From NCBI GenBank assembly GCA_001603685.1, contig LUZO01000127.1, forward strand, positions 1 through 12,426: a stretch of 12,426 nucleotides of DNA, given 5' to 3'. Origin of the DNA: Bacteroidales bacterium Bact_23. GTDB taxonomy: Bacteria; Bacteroidota; Bacteroidia; Bacteroidales; Lentimicrobiaceae. Shown here one piece after another: positions 6,833-12,426 of the stretch (the first letter of the stretch is position 1; every line of letters starts with the position of its first letter). The notes under the pieces were generated by a model. The model was not told the DNA's origin and searched no databases. It saw only the letters and a list, made by a program, of their open reading frames with translations. Position numbers and translations under genes: made by a program.

Positions 6833-7273
6833 ATGAAAAAACAACATTTTGCAATCCGGACGATTGCGCTTTTGCTCTCTGCATCAATTCTTCTTCAGAG
6901 TTGTGCCAGCACCACAATGTTACATTCAAATCCAAGCGGCGCACGGGTTTATCTGAATGGCGAGCCGGTCGGCACCACTCCTTATTATCACCGCGATATG
7001 AAAATAATCGGGAGTTCAACTCAGGTAAAAATCGTGAAGGAAGGCTATGAACCGATACACACCCTGCTGTCAAGGGATGAAGAGGTGGATGTTGGAGCCA
7101 TCATTGGCGGCATTTTCTTTATGATTCCATTTTTGTGGACCATGAAATACAAACCCGCCCATATTTACGAACTTGAGCCAAAACATCGGAACAATGACTA
7201 CAGCCGGGCAGGAACGGGGCAGGTTACTGGAATGGATTATGACGAAGCTGACATTATGGATACCCGGCGCTAA
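6833..7273 (+). CDS. PEGA-domain lipoprotein
   Basis: A 146-residue predicted lipoprotein. The N-terminus is a lipoprotein signal peptide ending in the lipobox LLQSC, with C24 as the lipid-modified residue. Residues 31-75 are a PEGA domain (SNPSGARVYLNGEPVGTTP, then VKIVKEGYEP), a small beta-rich module found in many surface proteins and thought to act as a binding or structural unit. Residues 87-105 (VGAIIGGIFFMIPFLW) form a hydrophobic, probably membrane-embedded stretch, unusual in an otherwise soluble lipoprotein and suggesting a hairpin or second membrane contact. A polar tail follows. This lipobox, PEGA and glycine-rich hydrophobic arrangement recurs in small lipoproteins of several phyla (recalled). 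The function is unknown. It lies downstream of the small exported protein gene and upstream of a strong stem-loop. Confidence 0.87.
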   Translation: MKKQHFAIRTIALLLSASILLQSCASTTMLHSNPSGARVYLNGEPVGTTPYYHRDMKIIGSSTQVKIVKEGYEPIHTLLSRDEEVDVGAIIGGIFFMIPFLWTMKYKPAHIYELEPKHRNNDYSRAGTGQVTGMDYDEADIMDTRR

Positions 7274-7431
7274 AAGCGATTAAAAATCTTATTGGGCAGC
7301 AAAAAATGAAAAACAAACGCTTGGGCACACATCGTGAAAGGATGCTGAAAACCGGCATAACTAACAACAAACTGAGCTAAAGGTAAACACCCGAACACCT
7401 GGCAACTGCATTTTTTCTTCTCAATCTGAAA

Positions 7432-7463
7432 AAAACCTGCTGAAGATTCATTTGGCAGGTTTT
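7432..7463 (+). terminator. Stem-loop with 9-bp stem, probable terminator
   Basis: aaaacctgc (7432-7440) and gcaggtttt (7455-7463) are perfect inverted repeats. The inner bases can extend the stem by two G-U and two A-U pairs, leaving a 6-base loop. The right arm ends in four Ts. It lies 158 bases past the PEGA gene and just before the histidine-kinase promoter, so it probably ends the upstream transcription unit. Its position also rules out the TTG at 7452 as the kinase start. The T-run is short, so termination strength is uncertain. Confidence 0.55.
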
Positions 7464-7492
7464 ATCCATCCCGGTTCTGAACTCATTTTTAT

Positions 7493-7500
7493 TACTTTTG
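7493..7500 (+). promoter_or_regulatory. Bacteroidota -7 box for the kinase-regulator operon
   Basis: TACTTTTG is an exact TAnnTTTG match and identical to the box before the small exported protein gene. It predicts transcription from about 7507 and a very short leader before the ATG at 7521. No good -33 element is seen at the usual distance, which would fit an activated promoter (inference). Confidence 0.5.
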
Positions 7501-7520
7501 AGGTAGCTAAGCAAATTGTG

Positions 7521-8558
7521 ATGACAGCAAAATTTTTGCAAAAGCCGTTTTTAAGAGCAGTTATTTTTGCCCTGGCCGCCATACCTTTAAGAATGCAGCT
7601 TGATCTGGCGTTTGCAGCGGTTTACCGTTATTATTCTGTCATCAGGCCTGTCAGGGAATATATAGGTGCGGTAATCCTTACGGTTACCGTTCTGGAAATC
7701 GTGCTTTACATAAAACAAAAGCTGAATAAAAAGCTGTTGTGGACTGCAAATCCAATCCGCCGCCTTGTTATTGAATGTCTGATTACCGTTCCGGCATCAA
7801 TGGGAGCCATTGTATCGCTCCGGATCATCATCAATATTTTCCTTCTGAGAACCTCCTTCATCAATTTTTATGAGGAGCTGCTTACCACCATCTACTATTT
7901 TACCTTTCTGGCGATACTGCCGGCAATTCTCGAGTTTCTGGCTTTTCTTCTAAACCGATGGAGAATCAACCTTGCCGAACTCGAAAGATATAAAAAGGAG
8001 AATGCGGAGTTTCAGTTTGAAACCCTCAGAACACAGGTCAATCCGCATTTTCTGTTCAACAGCCTGAATACGCTCTCATCTCTGGTATATGAGGATCGTG
8101 AAAAGGCGTCGCTCTTTATCCGCCACCTTTCGGATGTTTACCGTTATGTGCTTGAGAACAGAAACCGCGAAACCATTACCCTCGAAGAAGAGCTCCGTTT
8201 CATCAGGTCATTTATCTACCTTTATCAGCTCCGGTTCGACAAAAAACTAATTTTGTCGCTCAATCCGGACGAGACTATGCTGAACCGGCTGGTTGCACCC
8301 ATGACTTTACAAATGCTTATCGAAAATGCGGTAAAGCACAATGTAATCTCGGCAAAGAACCCGTTGCACATTGATATCTTCACCTCCGGCGATGCATACC
8401 TGAATGTAAGGAACAACCTGCAAAAGAAACTGCATGGGGAGAACTCCACTGCCCTGGGATTAAAAAACATTGTCAGCAGATACGGGTTTTTAACCCAACG
8501 ACCAGTAGAGATAATTGCAACAACCGATGAATTTCTTGTAAAAGTGCCTTTAATCTGA
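7521..8558 (+). CDS. LytS/YehU-type sensor histidine kinase
   Basis: Inner-membrane histidine kinase of 345 residues. The first 145 residues hold about four hydrophobic helices (roughly 10-32, 46-66, 82-108, 122-146) joined by short loops, with no sizeable periplasmic domain. A coiled-coil linker (146-172, LAELERYKKENAEFQFETLR) leads into the His_kinase domain, with the phosphoacceptor H176 in QVNPHFLFNSLNTL. The ATPase domain follows, with an N box LQMLIENAVKHN (E268, N269) and a G-box-like ALGLKNIVSRYG (311-322). These kinases phosphorylate LytTR regulators, and the partner gene begins 5 bases after this stop. The ATG at 7521 is chosen because the longer frame (TTG 7452) starts inside the preceding stem-loop and upstream of the promoter; GTG at 7518 is a minor alternative. 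The signal is unknown. Confidence 0.93.
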   Translation: MTAKFLQKPFLRAVIFALAAIPLRMQLDLAFAAVYRYYSVIRPVREYIGAVILTVTVLEIVLYIKQKLNKKLLWTANPIRRLVIECLITVPASMGAIVSLRIIINIFLLRTSFINFYEELLTTIYYFTFLAILPAILEFLAFLLNRWRINLAELERYKKENAEFQFETLRTQVNPHFLFNSLNTLSSLVYEDREKASLFIRHLSDVYRYVLENRNRETITLEEELRFIRSFIYLYQLRFDKKLILSLNPDETMLNRLVAPMTLQMLIENAVKHNVISAKNPLHIDIFTSGDAYLNVRNNLQKKLHGENSTALGLKNIVSRYGFLTQRPVEIIATTDEFLVKVPLI

Positions 8559-8563
8559 ATGAA

Positions 8564-9334
8564 ATGAAAGTCCTGATTGTTGAAGATGAGCCATTTGCCC
8601 AACAGGAGCTGAAGAGACTACTTTCAGCTTCGGGTTATGCAATTGAAATTGCAGGATGTACCGATTCAATTGAAGAAACCATTGACTGGCTAAAAAACAA
8701 CCGTCTTCCGGATCTGATTTTTCTGGACATCCAGTTATCTGACGGGCTGAGCTTCGAAATCTTCAGGCACAACAAAATTATGTGCCCGGTAATATTCACC
8801 ACCGCTTATGATGAATATTCCATCAGGGCATTCAGGCTGAACAGCATCGATTATCTGCTGAAACCGGTTAAACCCGAAGAACTGAAAGCCGCACTGGATA
8901 AGTTTGAAGATATCCGTAAAACATACAGCCAGGGAACACAGTCCGCTATTGATTTTTCAAGGCTCGAACAACTGCTGAAACCGGCACTGAGCGATTACAA
9001 AACCAGGTTTCTGGTACGCATTGGCGACCAGATAAAACACATTGATGTTCAGGATATTGCATGGTTTCTGGCTGAAGAAAATGTGGTATTTCTCACTACA
9101 AAGAGCAACCACAGATACATTATTGAATACACGCTCGACCAGATAGCTACGCTTGTTGACCCCCGCTTTTTCACAAGGATAAACCGCAGCTACATCGCGC
9201 ATATCAGCAGCATTGCGAAGGTCAGCCGGCATTTTAACGGAAGGCTTCTTACTGAACTGACGCCTGCCGCGGCAGAACCGGTTTATGTCAGCAGGGCACG
9301 CGTAAAGGACTTTATTGATTGGCTGGATCGCTAA
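8564..9334 (+). CDS. LytTR-family response regulator
   Basis: DNA-binding response regulator of 256 residues. The receiver domain (1-118) has the acidic pocket E7/D8, the phosphoacceptor D55 in LIFLDIQLSDG, T79/T80, and K100 in YLLKPVKPEE, so the phosphorylation site is complete. The LytTR DNA-binding domain (about 145-254) carries the typical FFTRINRSYIAHISSI block (202-217). The partner is the histidine kinase ending 5 bases upstream. The next gene, a lipoprotein with three glycogen-binding-like modules, begins 11 bases downstream, so all three are probably made from one message. LytTR proteins usually bind pairs of short direct repeats about 20 bp apart; I could not identify such a site with confidence in the window. 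Confidence 0.95.
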   Translation: MKVLIVEDEPFAQQELKRLLSASGYAIEIAGCTDSIEETIDWLKNNRLPDLIFLDIQLSDGLSFEIFRHNKIMCPVIFTTAYDEYSIRAFRLNSIDYLLKPVKPEELKAALDKFEDIRKTYSQGTQSAIDFSRLEQLLKPALSDYKTRFLVRIGDQIKHIDVQDIAWFLAEENVVFLTTKSNHRYIIEYTLDQIATLVDPRFFTRINRSYIAHISSIAKVSRHFNGRLLTELTPAAAEPVYVSRARVKDFIDWLDR

Positions 9335-9345
9335 AACCAGATAAG

Positions 9346-10365
9346 ATGAAAACAAACCGCCTGTATAAATATATAACCAGTATTGTTTCAGTTATTTTTC
9401 TGATTCTGATGCTGACTTCATGTTACCGTCAGGAGGTAATACTGGAGCAAATCCCGGCAAACACCGGCGATAATGCCGTAATTTTTATCACCGGGAACTT
9501 CAACAGATGGGATCCGGGCGATCCGAGGTACAAAATGCAGCGAAACGAAAACGGGACCTACTCCATTTCACTCCCGAGAGGAATCGGCGAACTGGAATAC
9601 AAATTTACCCGTGGCGACTGGACAACCGTTGAAAAAAACGAATGCGGTTACGAAACGGGGAACCGCTCACTGCAATACGGAGTAAATGAGATAGTCAGAG
9701 ACACCGTTTTTGCCTGGGGTGATAAGGAGCCCATGAACTGTATTCAAAAAACAATCATTATCAGGGAGCTCCCTGCCAATACTCCTGAAAATGCAATGAT
9801 ATATCTGGCTTCGTCATTCAACAACTGGAATCCGGGCGATTACCATTACATCATGCAGAAGAACAGGAACGGAGAATTCTTTATCCGGCTCGACAAGCAG
9901 GATGAATGCATGGATTATAAATTCACGCTTGGCAACTGGGAGTCGGTTGAAACAGACCTTTCGGGGAAAGATACGGACAACCGGAAACTGTGTTTCAATA
10001 AACAGGATACCACTTTTGTTTCAATAAAAGCCTGGCGGAGCATCCGGATTAAACCCATAAAAAAAGTGGTATTTGCAATTACCGGCCTTCCAAAAAACAG
10101 CCGGCCGGGAGATCCGGTTTATATTGCCGGAAATTTCAACAACTGGAATCCGGGTGATATACAGAATAAATTCCAGGCCGATAACTCAGGAAGGCAATAT
10201 CTTACACTTGCATCCGACAAAGAGGTTATTGAATTCAAATTCACCAGAGGAAACTGGGCCAGCGTGGAAACCGGTTTATCCGGAAAAGATATTCCAAACC
10301 GGCAATTCCCGATGGGCCAAGCCGACACCCTGTTTATTACCATCGACCGCTGGAAAGACAGGTAA
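9346..10365 (+). CDS. Lipoprotein with three tandem CBM48/AMPK-beta-like glycan-binding modules
   Basis: A 339-residue lipoprotein. Its signal peptide ends in LMLTSC with C26 as the lipidation site. The rest is three copies of an E-set, CBM48/CBM20-like module (about 29-126, 135-232, 240-337). Each carries FNxWxPGD (52, 158, 264), (E/D)(Y/F)KFTxGxWxxVE (84, 190, 296) and a late NR pair (106, 212, 318). Spacing is exactly 106 residues throughout. The two tryptophans, lysine and asparagine match residues that contact glucan in AMPK-beta domains, so alpha-glucan binding is a reasonable inference. There is no enzyme domain, SusD-type helical repeat or T9SS tail. The ATG at 9346 is chosen because it begins the signal peptide; an in-frame TTG at 9319 would overlap the regulator gene. 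The genetic link to a two-component pair suggests regulation by it or a sensing role. Confidence 0.92.
   Translation: MKTNRLYKYITSIVSVIFLILMLTSCYRQEVILEQIPANTGDNAVIFITGNFNRWDPGDPRYKMQRNENGTYSISLPRGIGELEYKFTRGDWTTVEKNECGYETGNRSLQYGVNEIVRDTVFAWGDKEPMNCIQKTIIIRELPANTPENAMIYLASSFNNWNPGDYHYIMQKNRNGEFFIRLDKQDECMDYKFTLGNWESVETDLSGKDTDNRKLCFNKQDTTFVSIKAWRSIRIKPIKKVVFAITGLPKNSRPGDPVYIAGNFNNWNPGDIQNKFQADNSGRQYLTLASDKEVIEFKFTRGNWASVETGLSGKDIPNRQFPMGQADTLFITIDRWKDR
9499..10305 (+). repeat. Three in-frame 318-base tandem module repeats
   Basis: The lipoprotein gene contains three units repeating at exactly 318 bases, from the FNxW codons at 9499, 9817 and 10135 to the NR codons ending at 9669, 9987 and 10305. 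Most of each unit has diverged, but 9817-9840 and 10135-10158 agree at 23 of 24 bases, with one silent C/T difference. No insertion or deletion has changed the unit length, which points to in-gene duplication with pressure to keep the spacing. Confidence 0.8.
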
Positions 10366-10391
10366 CAGGAGTCCTGAACGCGCTTACCTGT
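10358..10391. terminator. Nested inverted repeats between convergent genes, possible two-way terminator
   Basis: acaggtaa (10358-10365) and ttacctgt (10384-10391) are perfect 8-bp inverted repeats that contain the stop codons of both convergent genes. Inside them, caggagtcctg (10366-10376) is a second, near-perfect palindrome. The position suggests a terminator for both directions, but there is no T-run on either side, so classical intrinsic termination is doubtful. Both genes simply end in AC-AGG-TAA, which produces part of the symmetry. Confidence 0.4.
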
Positions 10392-12288
10392 TCACCTTCA
10401 TCAGCTTTGCAGGGAAAACGCCATCCTTGTTTTTCACCACCACAATATAGAGGCCTGAGGGCCATCCGGCGCTGCTGATATGATGAAACCTGCTTCCGGC
10501 AGGAATTCCTTCAGCCTGATACATCAGCCGTGAACGGGTGTCGTACACCCTGATTTCATCAGGCCCTGAAGTATATTGCCCAAGCATCACAAAAAAGCTT
10601 TCCTGCGCAGGATTGGGAAACACATCCGGCACCACCCTGATGTACTTCTCCCTGACCAGGCTATCGGTGCTGAACTGGTTGGTAACCGTAAGTTTTACCT
10701 TAAAAACTCCCGGATTATTATAAGTTATGTTGCCCGGATTGGCCAGCATTGATTCAGAGGGTTCTCCACCCTCAAAATACCACTGCCAGCTTTCCGGATT
10801 TCCAAGCGAGTAATCGGAAAAACTTACCCGTGTGCCAACAGCAACCACGGTGGTATCGGCAATAAAACGCGCCACCACCTGCTTTTCGTTTACCGAGCCA
10901 TCAATAAAGGTAAGTCCGGTGTTCAGGGGGTCGAGCCAGGGTTTCAGCCGAACGCTGTCCGCACCGCCGTTCATCATCCAGGAATAGGAAATTTTGCCGT
11001 AATAATCGGGTCCTTCCAGATTCGAGCAGCCGGAATCGCCGCCGGTAAGCTGCCCGATAACCCTCCCCTGACTGTTGAAAAGCGGTGAGCCGGAGGAGCC
11101 TCCCTCGGTGGTTCCGTGCCCGTTTTCGGTGGCGCTCCACAAAACCCTGAAGTGCGTTCCCGGATTGGATCCCCACTGGCTGTTGGTAAGCGTTGTGGTA
11201 TAGGTCGAAATCTTCTTGACATCGCCCGCCGGATGGTGTATGCTCACCCCCGACTGGCTTGCCATCCCCGAAATATCCCAACCGGCATAGTAGGGTTCAT
11301 ATCCCGGAGGAATGCTTTCGCCGAGCAGCAGCAAATAAAAATCGCTGCCATTATTTCCGCGGGGCGAACTGCTGGCAATTTTCCGCGCACCCGTCATGGT
11401 TTTGGTAAAATCGCCGCCGTTTCCGTTATTGCTGCATTTATCGGTCTGATACAAAAAGTAAAAGATCCACCTGGCCAGATCTGACGGTGTAGCATAGCCA
11501 TCCTTTGCATTGGCGCAGTGGTCGGCGGTGAGAATATATGGAATATAATCGGAAGCGGTGTTATTCATGATTACCCCTGAACACCAGTATGATGACCATC
11601 CGATTTTAATCAGGATGCGCACTACGCTTCTTGCCTCTCCCTGCCAGTTATCGCCTTCGCTGCACGCAACATTCACCTGGCAGTCTCCGGCGCGGTCGGC
11701 AGGATTCATCTGATCGCCCGGAAATCGCATGGGGCGATATACATAGAGCAGTTCCTCAATTAAAAAGCCGGAGGTTCCGGTGGTTGCAAACGGCTCGGCA
11801 TATTCAATCACAATGCAGTCGCCTTTAACGACTTCAGTGGCAAAAAAGCCATCGAAGCGGTTATTTTCCGAAGTAAAGGCACCTATAACATGGCTGCCGT
11901 CGTCGGAATAAACAAAAAGAGAGGTTCCGGGAGCAAGATGAAAATTTCTGAAATAGAGCCCCAGCCCGATGGCGCCTTCCGACATCACTTTAAGCCGCCA
12001 GACACGGGTTCCGTTGTCGAGCCGGCTCCAGGTTCCCGAATTATCCGGCGAGAATGCAACCGGCAGGCTCACCCCCATCCTTTCTGGCGTTCCGGGCTCC
12101 TGTTGCTCATCTTCTCGATTCAGAAGCCTGATATCGGGAGCCATTACTTTTTCAAATGCGGGTTCGCTTAGACGATATCCCCGAACCAGGCCCGGAGGCG
12201 TTCCTCCGCTGCTGATCTGGGCAGGAACAATCAGAGGCAATGCAAGCAATACAAGCAGAAACAACAAGGCTACAATTCTTCTTTTCAT
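10384..12288 (-). CDS. Secreted lysyl-endopeptidase-like serine protease with PKD and T9SS domains
   Basis: A 634-residue exported protease. The layout is a signal peptide (1-23), an N-terminal propeptide-like region (about 24-198), a trypsin-fold protease (about 199-462), a PKD domain (about 471-553) and a type A T9SS sorting domain (about 555-634, starting VFPNPAQESFFV). The likely triad is H257 (ILTADHCAN), D316 (NGSDFYLL) and S399 (EGGSSGSPLF). Six cysteines (203, 209, 236, 258, 285, 421) reproduce the order and much of the spacing of the disulfides in Achromobacter lysyl endopeptidase. D428 in PDYYGKISYSW aligns with its lysine-selecting aspartate, so cleavage after lysine is inferred. 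The protein should leave the cell through the T9SS and stay on the surface or be released. The ATG at 12288 is preferred to a TTG five codons upstream because it begins the signal peptide. It converges with the lipoprotein gene. Confidence 0.93.
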   Translation of the reverse strand: MKRRIVALLFLLVLLALPLIVPAQISSGGTPPGLVRGYRLSEPAFEKVMAPDIRLLNREDEQQEPGTPERMGVSLPVAFSPDNSGTWSRLDNGTRVWRLKVMSEGAIGLGLYFRNFHLAPGTSLFVYSDDGSHVIGAFTSENNRFDGFFATEVVKGDCIVIEYAEPFATTGTSGFLIEELLYVYRPMRFPGDQMNPADRAGDCQVNVACSEGDNWQGEARSVVRILIKIGWSSYWCSGVIMNNTASDYIPYILTADHCANAKDGYATPSDLARWIFYFLYQTDKCSNNGNGGDFTKTMTGARKIASSSPRGNNGSDFYLLLLGESIPPGYEPYYAGWDISGMASQSGVSIHHPAGDVKKISTYTTTLTNSQWGSNPGTHFRVLWSATENGHGTTEGGSSGSPLFNSQGRVIGQLTGGDSGCSNLEGPDYYGKISYSWMMNGGADSVRLKPWLDPLNTGLTFIDGSVNEKQVVARFIADTTVVAVGTRVSFSDYSLGNPESWQWYFEGGEPSESMLANPGNITYNNPGVFKVKLTVTNQFSTDSLVREKYIRVVPDVFPNPAQESFFVMLGQYTSGPDEIRVYDTRSRLMYQAEGIPAGSRFHHISSAGWPSGLYIVVVKNKDGVFPAKLMKVNR

Positions 12289-12327
12289 ACGGAAACAGAC
12301 CAAATAGTATGGATATAATTTGAACTA

Positions 12328-12360
12328 CGAAAATAGTCAATATAATAATCAATGTAGAAA
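12328..12360 (-). promoter_or_regulatory. Possible promoter of the secreted protease gene
   Basis: On the minus strand TATTTTCG (12335-12328) matches TAnnTTTG at seven of eight positions. TTTC (12360-12357), a near-consensus -33 element, lies 21 bases upstream. The leader would be about 33 bases. The -33 element is part of a direct repeat gtagaaa at 12354-12360 and 12364-12370, spaced one helical turn apart, which could bind an activator. The evidence is weak. Confidence 0.3.
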
Positions 12361-12426
12361 TCAGTAGAAAGTCATAATCATTTCCGGATAAAATTCCGTT
12401 TTTCCAATCAAATGCAGGCCATTGGC

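Noticed and set aside
7306..7380. A 24-codon frame on the plus strand, MKNKRLGTHRERMLKTGITN and four more residues.
   Set aside because: It is very short, has no promoter box directly upstream and no recognisable motif. A chance frame is as likely as a small basic peptide gene, so it is not listed as a gene.
7452..7520. A longer histidine-kinase frame starting at TTG 7452.
   Set aside because: It begins inside a terminator-like stem-loop and upstream of the TACTTTTG promoter; ATG 7521 fits the promoter.
9319..9345. A longer lipoprotein frame starting at TTG 9319, overlapping the regulator gene.
   Set aside because: ATG 9346 gives a standard lipoprotein signal peptide; the extra nine residues would be atypical.
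1..12426. CRISPR arrays, tRNA or rRNA genes, insertion sequences, toxin-antitoxin or phage-defence genes.
   Set aside because: No regularly spaced short repeats, cloverleaf-like sequence, transposase motif or defence-protein motif was seen; all large frames are explained by envelope, regulatory or housekeeping proteins.

Overview
The window looks like ordinary chromosome of a member of the Bacteroidota (probably class Bacteroidia). Two large exported proteins end in type IX secretion (T9SS) type A sorting domains. Several genes sit behind the Bacteroidota promoter box TAnnTTTG. Shine-Dalgarno sequences are not evident. The two-component pair is of the LytS/LytTR type common in this phylum. 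I see no rRNA, tRNA, CRISPR array, insertion sequence or prophage gene. The species cannot be named from the sequence alone.

Left part (about 82-4660, minus strand). Four genes read leftwards with short gaps and look like one operon: a membrane-anchored protein with three PASTA domains, a 668-residue T9SS cargo protein of unknown function, an RluA/RluD-family pseudouridine synthase, and a small HD-domain protein resembling the (p)ppGpp hydrolase domain of SpoT/MESH1. A 398-base intergenic region (4661-5058) separates this operon from a divergent D-alanine--D-alanine ligase gene (ddl, 5059-6060). That region holds outward-facing promoter boxes on both strands, a perfect 13-base direct repeat, a tight hairpin at the PASTA-gene promoter and seven TTGCA/TGCAA cores. 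The pairing of ddl with a PASTA protein points to cell-envelope and peptidoglycan housekeeping.

Middle (6061-7463, plus strand). A 356-base non-coding stretch is followed by a small exported beta-rich protein behind a good TAnnTTTG promoter, then a PEGA-domain lipoprotein. A strong stem-loop (7432-7463) lies between this pair and the next operon.

Right part (7493-10365, plus strand). A promoter drives a three-gene operon: a LytS/YehU-type sensor histidine kinase with several membrane helices but no extracytoplasmic sensor domain, a LytTR response regulator, and a lipoprotein built of three starch/glycogen-binding-like (CBM48/AMPK-beta-like) modules repeated at an exact 106-residue period. 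The lipoprotein follows the regulator by 11 bases, so it is either a target of the pair or, more speculatively, its ligand-sensing partner. This is the most interesting unit in the window.

The operon converges on a minus-strand gene (10384-12288) for a secreted lysyl-endopeptidase-like serine protease with a PKD domain and a T9SS tail. The two stop codons are 18 bases apart and lie in the arms of a perfect 8-bp inverted repeat. Several gene starts were moved inward from the longest open frame because the longer frame began at TTG; where a promoter or terminator decides the matter, this is stated.
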